DNA of 57,518 nucleotides from Hyphomicrobiales bacterium (GTDB lineage: Bacteria; Pseudomonadota; Alphaproteobacteria; Rhizobiales; Methyloligellaceae). Position numbers and translations under genes: made by a program. How positions within the stretch are numbered: the stretch's first letter is position 1; every line of letters starts with the position of its first letter. The notes below the pieces were generated by a model. That model did no database searches. It was not told the DNA's origin and saw only the letters and a program-made list of their open reading frames with translations. Below, one piece after another: positions 17,013-26,359 of the stretch. The DNA lies in NCBI GenBank assembly GCA_021775575.1, contig JAJFHO010000147.1, positions 1 through 57,518 of the forward strand, in the 5' to 3' direction.

Positions 17013-18266
17013 TCAGGCGGTGCCGCCGCTCCGCAGTGCCGCAAGAGCCGGCCGGAGCATAATGCAAAGCGGTAGCGTGAGGAATATGAGCGCGCCGTTG
17101 GCACGCAGCGCCCATTCGAGGCCGGCGGCGTCACTTACAAGCCCATAGAGTGCCGGGGCTGCCGCCGACGCACCGACGATCATCGTGTAAAAAAGCCCGA
17201 AAACCCGGGACCGGCGCTCTGGGTCGGCGAAATCGCCCACGGTTCCATACAGAACCGAGGACGTTCCGTTCAGCGCGACGCCAAGAACCGGCAATAAGGG
17301 CAAAATCCAGGCTATCGGTAGCGTCACCAGTATAATGATCATCGCGCCGGTAACAAATTCGGTGACGACGACGGAACGGATGATCCCGAAGCGTTCCGCC
17401 AAAAGACCGCATAACAGTTTCCCCGCGGCACCGCCGGCGAAAGTCAGGGCCAGCGCGAGGCCGATCATCTTGACGTCGGCGCCCTTCGCGGTCAGCAGAA
17501 AGGGCAGAAATGTCAGAAATCCGGCACGGGCAATGGAGTCGATGACGCCGATGCCGGACAGCAGCGCGAATCCGCGCCGCTGGCGGATGCCCCAGCCCTT
17601 CGCCCGGTCTGGAGTATTTTCGCCGGTCAGGGCTGTCCGGCCCGCGGGGCGGCTGCCGAGGTCCAGCCGCCGCAGTACGAAATAAACCGCGATTCCGGCG
17701 GTTGCCGCGAAGCAACCGAAGGCGAGGCTGCTATTTTCCCACCCCGCATAGGCGACGCCAAAGGCCATCGCTGCTGGAAAGATGACTTTGCCGAGATCGC
17801 CCATGAAATTATACGCGCCAAGCGCGGCGCGCTGGGAACCGGAACTGAATGCCCGTGCGATGACCGATGAGGCAAGAGGGTGCTGCACGCAAGAGCCGAG
17901 CCCGGCAAAGAGCAGGCAGAAAACCAGTCCGGTCAATCCACCCGCGGCGCCGAAGCCCGCATAACCGGCGCCGAGCATCACGGTCCCGAGCGCGAGCAGC
18001 CGCCGTTCGCCGATCCGCTCCGCCAGAATTCCGGCGGGAATCTGGAAACCGGCCATGGCGCCGGAAAACAGCGTCTTCAGCAGTCCAATCTGGGCATAGG
18101 ACAGCCCGAATGCCTCGGCCCAGAGGGGGAGCAGCACATACAGCGTATCGGTGTATCCGTCATGCAGCGTATGGGCACCGCCGCCTGCGATGATCGCCCA
18201 GCGCCGCTGGCGCGATTGGGGTCCGGTAGGGCGGCGGGAGGCTTGTTCCGTTTGGTGTCCGGACAT
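17013..18266 (-). CDS. MFS transporter
   Basis: A 417-residue protein with about twelve hydrophobic segments in two halves of six. The first-half loop reads PAGILAERIGERRLLALG and the matching second-half loop reads GKLLCGLLAERFGIIRS, as expected for the major facilitator superfamily. An early segment, GGGAHTLHDGYTDTLYVLLP, resembles the fosmidomycin-resistance (Fsr) type. It probably exports a small molecule from the cytoplasm. It is divergent from the polysaccharide locus. Substrate unknown. Confidence 0.87.
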   Translation of the reverse strand: MSGHQTEQASRRPTGPQSRQRRWAIIAGGGAHTLHDGYTDTLYVLLPLWAEAFGLSYAQIGLLKTLFSGAMAGFQIPAGILAERIGERRLLALGTVMLGAGYAGFGAAGGLTGLVFCLLFAGLGSCVQHPLASSVIARAFSSGSQRAALGAYNFMGDLGKVIFPAAMAFGVAYAGWENSSLAFGCFAATAGIAVYFVLRRLDLGSRPAGRTALTGENTPDRAKGWGIRQRRGFALLSGIGVIDSIARAGFLTFLPFLLTAKGADVKMIGLALALTFAGGAAGKLLCGLLAERFGIIRSVVVTEFVTGAMIIILVTLPIAWILPLLPVLGVALNGTSSVLYGTVGDFADPERRSRVFGLFYTMIVGASAAAPALYGLVSDAAGLEWALRANGALIFLTLPLCIMLRPALAALRSGGTA

Positions 18267-18705
18267 CGTGGCCTCGACCGTTGTGGAATCGCCGCCGAGA
18301 CTAGGTCATGAGCTCAAAAATGTCGTGCAATTCCGTTCGCAAAGGGTGGTTCGGGCGCAAGCGACCGGATCGATGGTCGGGCCGAAGCCTTTTTGAGAGC
18401 CGGTTGCGCCGCGGATAGGGCGCCCTTGGCCAGCCCTTCGGCGCGGTGGCGAGACCGTCATCGCCATTTTGCCGGGATCGAGCCGGACCGAGTTCGCCGC
18501 CGGCCCGAAATTGCGCGCCGGCGCGATAACCATGTTGGCCGCAGCGGTTAAGGTTATCCGCAGCATTGACTGGTTGTGGATGTGAGCAACGCGATAATTG
18601 GCGCGGGAATTGCGGTTGAATGCCCACGATCAGGTCTGGCCGTGCGCAATCATGGCTATTGCCGGCGATAAGCGGTGATCCGACCGGTACATGAGGAGGC
18701 AGAAA
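18267..18705. other. Divergent intergenic region upstream of the polysaccharide locus
   Basis: A 439-base region with no convincing gene. It contains one copy of the TTAAGGTTA motif at 18548-18556. TTGACT (18566-18571) and GATAAT (18593-18598) are too far apart (21 bases) to be a confident sigma-70 promoter. The end holds the AGGAGG ribosome site (18694-18699) of the BY-kinase gene. Confidence 0.5.
18548..18556 (+). promoter_or_regulatory. TTAAGGTTA motif, copy 1
   Basis: First of three intergenic occurrences inside the polysaccharide locus (others at 24323-24363 and 35913-35921). It is embedded in GCGG-TTAAGGTTAT-CCGC, so the outer four bases on each side pair. It is 150 bases upstream of the BY-kinase ATG. 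A shared regulator is inferred from recurrence only. Confidence 0.4.
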
Positions 18706-21009
18706 ATGTCCTTAATGTCGTCACGAGGCGATCTTACCCCGTTCACGGAGTTGCGATTTGAGCCGCACCGGCAAAACGCCTTCGCCGCGGGCGATCTGCT
18801 GGATTTGCGCCAGCTTTGGACCATCGTCTTGAGCCGAGGCAGGCTGTTCGCGGCCGTCGCCGGGCTCTTCGTGCTGCTTGCTGTTTCCTACCTGCTGCTC
18901 GTTCCTCCGACTTACACGGCGACGTCCGTTATTCTCGCCGATCCGCGTCAGGAGCGCATTTTGACATCGGAGGCGGTCCTGTCGGGTATTGGCGCCGATG
19001 CCGCCGCCGTTGAGAGCCAGGTGGAACTTATCCGGTCGACGGCGCTCGTCTCCAAGGTGGTGGACAAGCTGAATTTGATGGCGGACCCAGAATTTACCCA
19101 ACCCTCGATTTTGGGTGCGGTTATCGACGCGATTGCGCCCGGCGGGATGCAGGCCGACTCAGAGACGGAAGCGCTCCTGCAAAGGAACAAGGTGATTGGC
19201 CTTTTTCGCGAGAAGATGCTCGTCCGCCGGCGGGGACTGACATATATCCTTGAGGTCGACTTCGATTCAAAAGACGCCGCGAAGGCCGCCCGTATCGCCA
19301 ATACCATTGCCGATGTTTACCTCAATGACCAGGTGGAGGTCAGGAGCGACGCAACCAGCAGCGCCTCCCGGTGGCTGGACCAGCGTATCGCGAGTATGCG
19401 GACCAAGGTACGCGACGCCGACCGGGCGCTCGCCCAATTCAAGGCAGACAACAATGTTATCGATCTTGGCGGCACGAATTCCGGTCTGACTCTGATCAAG
19501 AGGCAGATCGAACAGATCAATAACCAGCTTATCCTGGCACGTGCGCGCGCCGCCGAGACCGAGGCCAAATTCAAACAAGTGAAAAGGATTACAGACGGCG
19601 GCATCGATCCCGGAAGCTTGCCGGCAGCGCTCAACTCCGATGTCATCGCCAAGCTGCGCGTCGCCTATTCAGCCGTTGCACGCGTCGAGGCTGATCTGAG
19701 CACGACCTACGGTCCCGGACATCCCAACCTTATTCGCATTCGTTCGCAGCTGTCGAAAATGCGCGAGCAGATAAAGAAGGAAATGGAGCGCATTGTCGTC
19801 GGCGCGAGGAACCAATATGAAACGTCGCGAAACCGTGTGGCGTCGCTTGCCCGCAGCTTGCAGGAGCTTGAGGACAAATCGGCCGGCGTCAATACGGTTG
19901 CGGTCCGTCAGGCGGAACTGGAACGCGAGGCGCAGGCCAATCGAACGCTGTTCGAGCAGTTGCTGTCCCGCTCCAAGGAAACCCATGAACAAAGCAGCCG
20001 ACAGCGATCGGATGCCCGAATAGTCGCCCATGCGATCCGGCCGGTCGAGCCCAGCCATCCAAGAGTGCTGATCGTTCTGCTCATTGCGTCTGTCGGCGGC
20101 CTGGCGGCGGGGGTCGGCTCGACGCTGGTTGCGCACAATCTGGACGCGAGCTATCGCTCGCGCCGGGCTCTCGAGGCGGATTTGGGCGTGCCCTGTCTGG
20201 CGGTTTGGCCCTTTGTCTCCCCATCGGAGCTGGGAATGGGTTCACGGTCCCGGTCATTGCTCATGTCCTGGTTCGGAGGCGCGCGGTACAGGAGCGGCGC
20301 GTCCGCCGGCGATGATGCGACCTACAGGCAATTGCTGGGTCTGGTCAGCATGGATCAGCCCGGCTCGCAATTTGCCGATGCCGTTCGCACCACGCGTCTG
20401 GCATGTGTGGCGGCCTGCCAGAGCCCGGCCCCAAAGGTTATTCTTATGTCCTCAACACTGCCGGGCGAGGGCAAGTCGACAATCGCCGCCAATCTGGCCA
20501 GGTCCCTTGCCCGAACCGGCGCCAACACGCTTCTGATTGATGCCGACAGCCGGGACGCCTCGCTGACCGGCCTGTTTTGCCAGCCCGATACAGCCGGCCT
20601 CAGCGAGGTTCTGGGCGGCAAGATGACTCTGAAGTCAGCGAGCGTGTACGAGGAGGAAAGCGGTCTGTTTTTCCTGCCGGCCGGACAGGACCGGCTGGAT
20701 TTGGATGAGACCGATCTGCTGGCCGGCGACAGGCTTGCCAACTTTCTCAGCTATTATCGTGAGGCGTTCGATCATATCGTAATCGATGCGCCGCCGGTCC
20801 TCTCCATGGCCGACGGGCGATTCCTCTACCGCTATGCCGACGCGGCTGTCTATGTCGTGGCATGGGGCGAAACCGATGCCGACGCCGTGATGGCCGGCTT
20901 CAGCGCTCTGGGCGGACTGCGGTCCAAGATTGTTGGAACGGTGCTGAACAAGGCCGATCCGGCGAGGTCCGAAACCTACGCCTACGGATATCGCGGTCGT
21001 TCAGCCTGA
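18706..21009 (+). CDS. Wzz/GumC-type polysaccharide co-polymerase fused to a BY (tyrosine) kinase
   Basis: A 767-residue inner-membrane protein. ATG at 18706 sits six bases after a perfect AGGAGG, so the upstream frame to 18691 is excluded. Order: cytoplasmic leader, TM1 near residues 45-65 with the Wzz motif LLVPPTYTATSVI, a long periplasmic region with coiled-coil and GNVR-like segments, TM2 near 450, then the kinase. The kinase has Walker A STLPGEGKST (near 583), Walker A' LLIDADSRD and Walker B HIVIDAPPVL. The tail ETYAYGYRG provides three Tyr for autophosphorylation. Such proteins set polymer length and couple it to export. A GNVR or Wza partner is not in the window. Confidence 0.92.
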   Translation: MSLMSSRGDLTPFTELRFEPHRQNAFAAGDLLDLRQLWTIVLSRGRLFAAVAGLFVLLAVSYLLLVPPTYTATSVILADPRQERILTSEAVLSGIGADAAAVESQVELIRSTALVSKVVDKLNLMADPEFTQPSILGAVIDAIAPGGMQADSETEALLQRNKVIGLFREKMLVRRRGLTYILEVDFDSKDAAKAARIANTIADVYLNDQVEVRSDATSSASRWLDQRIASMRTKVRDADRALAQFKADNNVIDLGGTNSGLTLIKRQIEQINNQLILARARAAETEAKFKQVKRITDGGIDPGSLPAALNSDVIAKLRVAYSAVARVEADLSTTYGPGHPNLIRIRSQLSKMREQIKKEMERIVVGARNQYETSRNRVASLARSLQELEDKSAGVNTVAVRQAELEREAQANRTLFEQLLSRSKETHEQSSRQRSDARIVAHAIRPVEPSHPRVLIVLLIASVGGLAAGVGSTLVAHNLDASYRSRRALEADLGVPCLAVWPFVSPSELGMGSRSRSLLMSWFGGARYRSGASAGDDATYRQLLGLVSMDQPGSQFADAVRTTRLACVAACQSPAPKVILMSSTLPGEGKSTIAANLARSLARTGANTLLIDADSRDASLTGLFCQPDTAGLSEVLGGKMTLKSASVYEEESGLFFLPAGQDRLDLDETDLLAGDRLANFLSYYREAFDHIVIDAPPVLSMADGRFLYRYADAAVYVVAWGETDADAVMAGFSALGGLRSKIVGTVLNKADPARSETYAYGYRGRSA

Positions 21010-21084
21010 TCGGGTTTGTCCCGGACACTCCAAACCGACTTTTGACAAGCCTGCCGGTGCGGCGCAGACGATGCCTGCCACCGC

Positions 21085-22344
21085 CTAGTGCCGCCACAGG
21101 CCGCGCGTGTCTATGATTGTCTTCTTTTGAAGCTGATTGGCGTCAATCATGCCGAATTGGCGATGGTCGACCAGCAGCAGGACTATACCGGACTCGTCGA
21201 TCGCGGAGAGCGCGTCCATGAACCGGGCGCCAGCCTTCGCCAAACAGGCGGGCGGTTTGCTGATATAGGGTTCCACCGCGATAATCCGGTCGCCATGCTG
21301 CTCGGCAAGCTTGCGCACGATATGGAGCGAGGGGCTGTTGCGCAGGTCGTCCACATTGGGCTTGAAGGACAGGCCCAGGCAGGCAATCGAGCCCGCACTG
21401 TTGCGTTTGAGCGCCTCCTTGGCCTTGCGCAGAACAAAATTCGGTTTGGCTTCATTAATCTCGCGCGCGGTTCTGATCAGCCGGGCCTGCTTCGGCGCCG
21501 CGTCCACGATGAACCACGGATCGACGGAGATGCAATGCCCGCCGACGCCGGGACCGGGCTGCAGAATATTGACGCGCGGGTGGAGGTTGGCCAGCGGAAT
21601 CAGGTCCCACACATTTATGTCGACATGATCGCAGATCAGCGACAGTTCGTTGGCAAACGCGATGTTGACGTCGCGATAGGCATTCTCGGTCAATTTGACC
21701 AGCTCGGCCGAGCGCGCATTCGACTGGTGGCATTGGCCCTGCAGGAAAATGTCGTACAGGCGGCACGCATGGCGGGCGCAGGCTGGCGTCAGGCCGCCGA
21801 TACACCGGTCGTTGTGGACCAGTTCCGTGAGTATCCGTCCGGGCAGGACCCGTTCCGGGCAATAGGCGATACTGACATCAGCCTTGCCGCCGCTTCCGTC
21901 CGGGAAAACCAGATCCTTGCGCAACCTTGCGAGCATTGCGGCAATCCGCTCGGTCGTGCCGACCGGAACCGTGGATTCGATAATAATGAGATTGCCGCGC
22001 TCGAGAACCGGCGCAATGCTCCGGGCGGCCTGCTGCACATAGGTGACATCGGGCTCACGGCTGGCCGTCAGCGGGGTTGGAACCGTGATAACGAAGGCGT
22101 CCGCCGGAGACACCTTCCCCTGCGCGGTCAGATTGCCGCTCGAAACCGCTTTCTGAACGAGACCGTCCAGATCCGGCTCGACAATATGAACCTGCCCCTT
22201 CGAGATCGTCTCCACGACCTTCTTGTTGACGTCGACGCCCAGAACGCGGACGCCGCGGCTGGCCAGCAGTGCTGCCGTGGGCAGACCGATATAGCCAAGG
22301 CCGATAACGGAGACCGTCTTGAACGAATTAACTTGCAAGGACAT
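21085..22344 (-). CDS. wecC: UDP-N-acetyl-D-mannosamine dehydrogenase
   Basis: A 419-residue cytoplasmic enzyme from ATG at 22344, which gives the standard start MSLQVNSFKTVSVIGLGYIG. The alternative at 22380 would add twelve residues not seen in relatives. It oxidises UDP-ManNAc to UDP-ManNAcA with NAD. NAD-binding GLGYIGLPTA, the catalytic Cys in GVGGHCISVDPWF (near residue 262) and the UDP-binding LSFKPNVDDLRNSP are all present. It overlaps the end of wecB by 17 bases. It is convergent with the BY-kinase gene, 75 bases apart. With wecB it supplies the acidic sugar of the polymer. Confidence 0.92.
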   Translation of the reverse strand: MSLQVNSFKTVSVIGLGYIGLPTAALLASRGVRVLGVDVNKKVVETISKGQVHIVEPDLDGLVQKAVSSGNLTAQGKVSPADAFVITVPTPLTASREPDVTYVQQAARSIAPVLERGNLIIIESTVPVGTTERIAAMLARLRKDLVFPDGSGGKADVSIAYCPERVLPGRILTELVHNDRCIGGLTPACARHACRLYDIFLQGQCHQSNARSAELVKLTENAYRDVNIAFANELSLICDHVDINVWDLIPLANLHPRVNILQPGPGVGGHCISVDPWFIVDAAPKQARLIRTAREINEAKPNFVLRKAKEALKRNSAGSIACLGLSFKPNVDDLRNSPSLHIVRKLAEQHGDRIIAVEPYISKPPACLAKAGARFMDALSAIDESGIVLLLVDHRQFGMIDANQLQKKTIIDTRGLWRH

Positions 22345-23446
22345 GTTCGGTAATTCTCTTTGCTGCGTTTCCGTCGCCATAGGGGTTCCGGGCCTGGCTC
22401 ATCGCGCGGTAGGCGCATTCGTCGTCGAGCAGGCGCTCGGTCTCCCGCACAATGCGTTTCTCGTCGACGCCGACCAGGATCGCGTTGCCGGATGCGATGC
22501 CTTCGGGGCGCTCCGTCGTGGTGCGCAGGACGAGGACAGGCTTTCCAAGCGCCGGCGCTTCTTCCTGGACGCCGCCGGAGTCGGTCAGGATCAGATGCGA
22601 ACGGCACATGAGTTCGACGAAGGGCAGATAGTCGAGGGGCGGGATCAGCGATACATGCCTGTGATCGCCGAGTATCGCGAACACCGTATCGCGCACCTTG
22701 GGGTTTGGGTGAACCGGATAGACAATATGCACATCGCCCCGGTTGGCGAGCGTGCGCAGGGCCCGGCATATCTGTCGCAGACCCTCGCCCCAATTCTCGC
22801 GCCGGTGGCTGGTGACCATGATGATCCGCTTGTTGCCGCTCTTGAGGGCCTTTTGGACAGGGGCAAGCGCGGGGTGAAAATGCTGTAGCCCGTTGAGCCG
22901 GCCCTTGATCTCGAACAGCGCGTCGATGACGGTGTTGCCCGTGACCTTGATCTGGCTTTCGGGAATATTTTCCTTCAGCAGATTGTCGCGCGCTTCCGGC
23001 GTGGGGGCGAAATGCATGTTGGCGATGGTGCTGACCACCTTGCGGTTAACTTCCTCCGGCCAGGGCGAGTAATTGTCGCCGCTGCGAAGGCCCGCTTCGA
23101 CATGGCCTACGGGTATACGCCGGTAATAGGCCGCCAGCGCGGTGGCCATGGTCGTGGTCGTGTCGCCCTGAACCAGAACTCTGTCGGGCTTTTCAGCGTC
23201 GAGAACCTCACCGATCGCCTTGAGCACATCGCTGGTGATATCGGTCAGGGTCGGAGAGGGCCGCATCAGATTCAGATCGTAGTTGGGCTCTAGCCCCAGC
23301 GGCTGCAGCACCTGATCGAGAATTTCACGATGCTGCGCGGTGACGCACACCTTGACCTGGGTTCCTTCGCGCTTGCTGAGTTCACGCACGACGGGGAAGC
23401 ACTTCACGGCTTCAGGTCTCGTGCCGAATACGATGAGTATCTTCAT
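22328..23446 (-). CDS. wecB: UDP-N-acetylglucosamine 2-epimerase (non-hydrolysing)
   Basis: A 372-residue enzyme starting MKILIVFGTRPEAVK, the family N-terminus. Longer in-frame extension to 23590 lies inside wecG and is rejected. It interconverts UDP-GlcNAc and UDP-ManNAc in the cytoplasm. The family residues in VQGDTTTTMATALAA, HVEAGLRSGD and LTDSGGVQEEAPALGKPVLVLR are intact. Its ATG overlaps the wecG stop by four bases, and the wecC start lies inside its end, so the three genes form one translation-coupled unit. Confidence 0.93.
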   Translation of the reverse strand: MKILIVFGTRPEAVKCFPVVRELSKREGTQVKVCVTAQHREILDQVLQPLGLEPNYDLNLMRPSPTLTDITSDVLKAIGEVLDAEKPDRVLVQGDTTTTMATALAAYYRRIPVGHVEAGLRSGDNYSPWPEEVNRKVVSTIANMHFAPTPEARDNLLKENIPESQIKVTGNTVIDALFEIKGRLNGLQHFHPALAPVQKALKSGNKRIIMVTSHRRENWGEGLRQICRALRTLANRGDVHIVYPVHPNPKVRDTVFAILGDHRHVSLIPPLDYLPFVELMCRSHLILTDSGGVQEEAPALGKPVLVLRTTTERPEGIASGNAILVGVDEKRIVRETERLLDDECAYRAMSQARNPYGDGNAAKRITEHVLAS

Positions 23447-24246
23447 GGTCCGACACCTTCGTTGCTGCTCAGGGAGGGTGGGATGGCGCGGCCCAGCAGC
23501 GCGCGCAACAGCATGAGCGCGTATTCGGCGTTGGAGAAAAGATAGCGCCGCCAGAGCCTGCGCGGCTCCTGAAGCATCCGGTAGAACCATTCGAGGCCCG
23601 ATTTCCGCATCCAGACCGGGGCCCGGGAGACATGCCCCGAAACCACGTCGATCGTTCCGCCGACACCCATCATGAAAGGCACGTCGATTTCGTCACGATA
23701 GGTGTGCACGAAATTTTCCTTGATTGGGCTGGATATGGCGACGAACAGGCAGTCCGGCCTCGCGGCCTTGATCCGGGCGGCGATTTCCGGCTGCTCCTCG
23801 GGCGAGAAATAGCCGTCCCGCCAGCCGGCAACCTTGAGGCCCGGATAGAGCCTGCCGATTTCGTCGATGAATTTCTCCAAGACATCCCGGCGCGCGCCAA
23901 GAAAGTAGGGACGGTATCCCTCGCGCTCGCAGACCTTCAGCACTTCCATCATCAGATCGGCGCCGGCGACCCGCTCTTTCACCTGCAGGCCAAGAAGTCT
24001 GCATCCCCACACGATCCCCATGCCGTCGATATTGATAAGATCGCTTTCGGTGACGTCGCGCGCCAGCAGCCTGTTGCGTTTCAGGGTGACGAGCTTTGCA
24101 ACGTTAATGACCACATGCTGAAGCCGCTCGCGGCGGCGCATTGCCCCGGAGATGAGTTCAACTGATTCCTGCATGTCGTATAGATCGACCGGACAGCCGA
24201 GGAAGTCGCTGCGACGTCGGCCGGCGATCGTGAAACGCTTCAACAA
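23443..24246 (-). CDS. WecG/TagA/CpsF family glycosyltransferase (GT26)
   Basis: A 267-residue protein. I place the start at TTG 24246 because GGAGG lies six bases upstream on the minus strand. Another TTG at 24261 would swallow that ribosome site. The GT26 fold is shown by NIDGMGIVWGCRLLG (near residue 75), YFLGARRDVLEKF and SSPIKENFVHTYRDE, then MGVGGTIDVVSG. Members transfer ManNAc or ManNAcA from UDP to a lipid-linked GlcNAc at the inner face of the membrane. The adjacent wecB and wecC supply exactly this sugar. The C-terminal basic/amphipathic region with RRYLFSNAEYA is the membrane-association segment. Confidence 0.9.
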   Translation of the reverse strand: MLKRFTIAGRRRSDFLGCPVDLYDMQESVELISGAMRRRERLQHVVINVAKLVTLKRNRLLARDVTESDLINIDGMGIVWGCRLLGLQVKERVAGADLMMEVLKVCEREGYRPYFLGARRDVLEKFIDEIGRLYPGLKVAGWRDGYFSPEEQPEIAARIKAARPDCLFVAISSPIKENFVHTYRDEIDVPFMMGVGGTIDVVSGHVSRAPVWMRKSGLEWFYRMLQEPRRLWRRYLFSNAEYALMLLRALLGRAIPPSLSSNEGVGP

Positions 24247-24322
24247 TTCAGGCCTCCACAAAGTGGGTTTGTTGACCTGAAACTAGTGCTGATTTTTCGC
24301 TCTGGCTCGTTTGATGCACCCT

Positions 24323-24363
24323 TAACCTTAAGCCTTCACCTAACGGCTTCGATCTTAAGGTTA
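24323..24363. promoter_or_regulatory. Inverted pair of TTAAGGTTA motifs between divergent EPS genes
   Basis: TAACCTTAAG (24323-24332) and CTTAAGGTTA (24354-24363) form a perfect 10-base inverted repeat with a 21-base spacer. They lie between wecG (minus) and the VpsJ-like gene (plus), where both promoters must be. The right arm continues as ACC, matching the copy at 35913 over eleven bases. This looks like a binding site for a dimeric regulator serving both directions. Confidence 0.5.
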
Positions 24364-24495
24364 CCTTGCGAGCCGGAATGCGTTTTGCGGCAAAAAATGA
24401 TTATCTCGGCCGGTAGAATCGAGGTCCTTGAGATGTTGGCGTGCGAGCCGGTTTCGATCCGCGTCCCGGCTCTCTTTTCGCGCAGGAGGTCCCAC

Positions 24496-25656
24496 TTGCT
24501 TACCCATTTCATCGTGCAGTCCACCAGGGACATGACAGCCGCTCACCTTCCGCTGATTGCCCCGCGGGCGAGGCCGCAAAGTGACGGCGTTCATCTCGAG
24601 GCCGCAGCCGGCTGGCTCATGAAATCCATAGAGGCATGCGGCGGCAACGCGTCCTCGAAGGGGTACAGATTCTTGAAGGGATGGCTGCCGCCCTACCCGG
24701 AGACCAGCGGCTACATCATCCCGACCCTGCTTGCGCTCTCGGAGGAAACAGGCGATCCCGAATACCGGGAGCGCGCACTTGCCATAGGGCGCTGGCTGAC
24801 GAGCATCCAGATGGACGAGGGCGGTTTTGTCGGCCGCGAACTGGGCAAGCTGGACAAGCCTGTCGTCTTCAACACAGGCATGATCCTTCTCGGCCTGAAT
24901 GCGCTCGCGCGGACGACGGGTGATGACGAATTCACCGCCTCGGCGCACCGGGCATCGGCCTTCCTGATGTCCTGCATGGACCCGTCGGGTTGTTTCGTGC
25001 GCAACCTCTCCAATGACATGGTGCACACCTATAATGTGCGTGCGGCCTGGGGGCTGGCCGCCTTCGGCAAGCTGTCGCATTGTCCAAGCTATGTCGGCGC
25101 GGGGATTGCCAATGCCGACTGGGCGCTGACCCAGCAGGAGCAGAACGGTTTCTTCCAGAACAACGCCTTCAAGCCGGGAGGTCATGCCAACTCGCACGGC
25201 CTGGCCTATGTCTTGCGCGGCCTTCTGGAGATTCACCGGCTCACCGGTGACAGACGCTATCTCGACGCCGTGCAACTGACCGCCGGCAGGATCGTGGCGC
25301 TCTATGGCGGCAGGCGCAGGATTGCCGCCGATCTGGGGCCGGACTGGAGCTATCTGTCAGGTCACATCTGCCTGACAGGCTACGCCCAGCTCGCCATCGT
25401 CTTGTTCAAACTGTTCGATCTGTCGGGTGACGAGAACTATCTCAACACGGCGCTCTGCCTGGTGGACGATGTTGCCGCTACGCAGAACATCACGGACACC
25501 GACGCGCCGCATTATGGCGGCATCAAGGGATCGCTGCCGATTTACGGGCGTTACGCGGCACTGCAATACCCCAACTGGGCAACGAAATTCTTCATCGATG
25601 CCCTGCTCCTCAAGAAACGGATATGGGCGCGCTATGCGGATCGCATTTCTGTTTAA
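24496..25656 (+). CDS. VpsJ-like (alpha/alpha)-barrel protein of the polysaccharide locus
   Basis: A 386-residue protein. TTG at 24496 is chosen because a perfect AGGAGGT (24484-24490) lies five bases before it; ATG 24532 has only a weak site. Repeated helical motifs such as GWLPPYPETSGYIIPTLLAL, GGFVGRELGK and SGHICLTGYAQLAIVLFKLF suggest an alpha-toroid of the kind in VpsJ and glycoside-processing enzymes. I see no signal peptide. The 5' end faces the wecG gene across the inverted repeat, and the formyltransferase-like gene begins 23 bases before its stop. Catalytic activity is unknown. It may modify the repeat unit or act as a scaffold. Confidence 0.72.
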   Translation: MLTHFIVQSTRDMTAAHLPLIAPRARPQSDGVHLEAAAGWLMKSIEACGGNASSKGYRFLKGWLPPYPETSGYIIPTLLALSEETGDPEYRERALAIGRWLTSIQMDEGGFVGRELGKLDKPVVFNTGMILLGLNALARTTGDDEFTASAHRASAFLMSCMDPSGCFVRNLSNDMVHTYNVRAAWGLAAFGKLSHCPSYVGAGIANADWALTQQEQNGFFQNNAFKPGGHANSHGLAYVLRGLLEIHRLTGDRRYLDAVQLTAGRIVALYGGRRRIAADLGPDWSYLSGHICLTGYAQLAIVLFKLFDLSGDENYLNTALCLVDDVAATQNITDTDAPHYGGIKGSLPIYGRYAALQYPNWATKFFIDALLLKKRIWARYADRISV

Positions 25657-26359
25657 CTACGCGCTTGTCGACAACAGGCCCTGGAAGCAGACGCTGATTG
25701 GCGAGCTTGCCGGGAACAACGAGCTGTTTGTCCTGTTCGGCAAGAACCGTATGCAGGACTATCTCAAAGGCTATCTGCGCCGCCGTGGCGAAATCGATGT
25801 GTCTGAGCGGGTGCGCAATACCGGGGCGGCAAGCGCGACCCGCCGCACTGTCGGCGCGCTGCGCGAGCTCGGCGTTCCCTTCGCGACCGTTTCAAGCGTC
25901 AACAACAAGGCCTGCCGCGACAAACTGCGTGAGTTCGCGCCGGACTATGTCGTCACGGCGCTCGATCAGAAACTCTCTGCGAAAACGCTGGAAGCCGCAC
26001 CGTTATTCCTCAATGCGCATTATGGCGTGCTGCCGCACATAAAGGGCTGGAACGCGACCGAGTGGTCGCTATTGCTCCGCCGTGAACTCACCGTCAGCCT
26101 GCACCGTGTCGCGCCGGGGCTGGACACGGGGGAGATTTTTCTGACACGGCCGGTGGCTGTCTGTGCGGAAGATTCGCTCGAAGGGCTGCGAGGCAAATGT
26201 CAAAATGTGGCGCTGGATATGTACCGGGACTTTTTCGCCGCGCCCGAGCATTATACGGCGCATCCCCAGGGCAACGAAGGCGGCGCGACATATTACGCCA
26301 TGAACCGCCAGATGAAGACGCTGGTGAGCGGGCTCGTCAGGGCGGGGCGCATATCATGA
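25634..26359 (+). CDS. Formyltransferase-fold protein in the polysaccharide operon
   Basis: A 241-residue protein from ATG 25634, overlapping the previous gene by 23 bases and the next by four. The methionyl-tRNA formyltransferase N-terminal fold is indicated by the catalytic Asn and His in LNAHYGVLPHIKGWN and the Asp in GLDTGEIFLTRPV. The order and spacing match N-formyl or acyl transfer from 10-formyl-tetrahydrofolate. It lacks the C-terminal OB domain of tRNA enzymes, so a sugar N-formyltransferase acting on an amino-sugar nucleotide is likely. This is inference from fold and context. Its acceptor sugar is unknown. Confidence 0.72.
   Translation: MRIAFLFNYALVDNRPWKQTLIGELAGNNELFVLFGKNRMQDYLKGYLRRRGEIDVSERVRNTGAASATRRTVGALRELGVPFATVSSVNNKACRDKLREFAPDYVVTALDQKLSAKTLEAAPLFLNAHYGVLPHIKGWNATEWSLLLRRELTVSLHRVAPGLDTGEIFLTRPVAVCAEDSLEGLRGKCQNVALDMYRDFFAAPEHYTAHPQGNEGGATYYAMNRQMKTLVSGLVRAGRIS

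Noticed and set aside
18566-18598. TTGACT...GATAAT promoter
   Set aside because: Spacer of 21 bases is too long for a sigma-70 promoter.
18301-18627. Possible small gene upstream of the BY-kinase
   Set aside because: Pro/Arg-rich, no ribosome site, no hydrophobic or domain pattern; treated as intergenic.
21088-22353. 421-codon plus-strand open frame
   Set aside because: Mirror of wecC, whose motifs are all intact on the minus strand.
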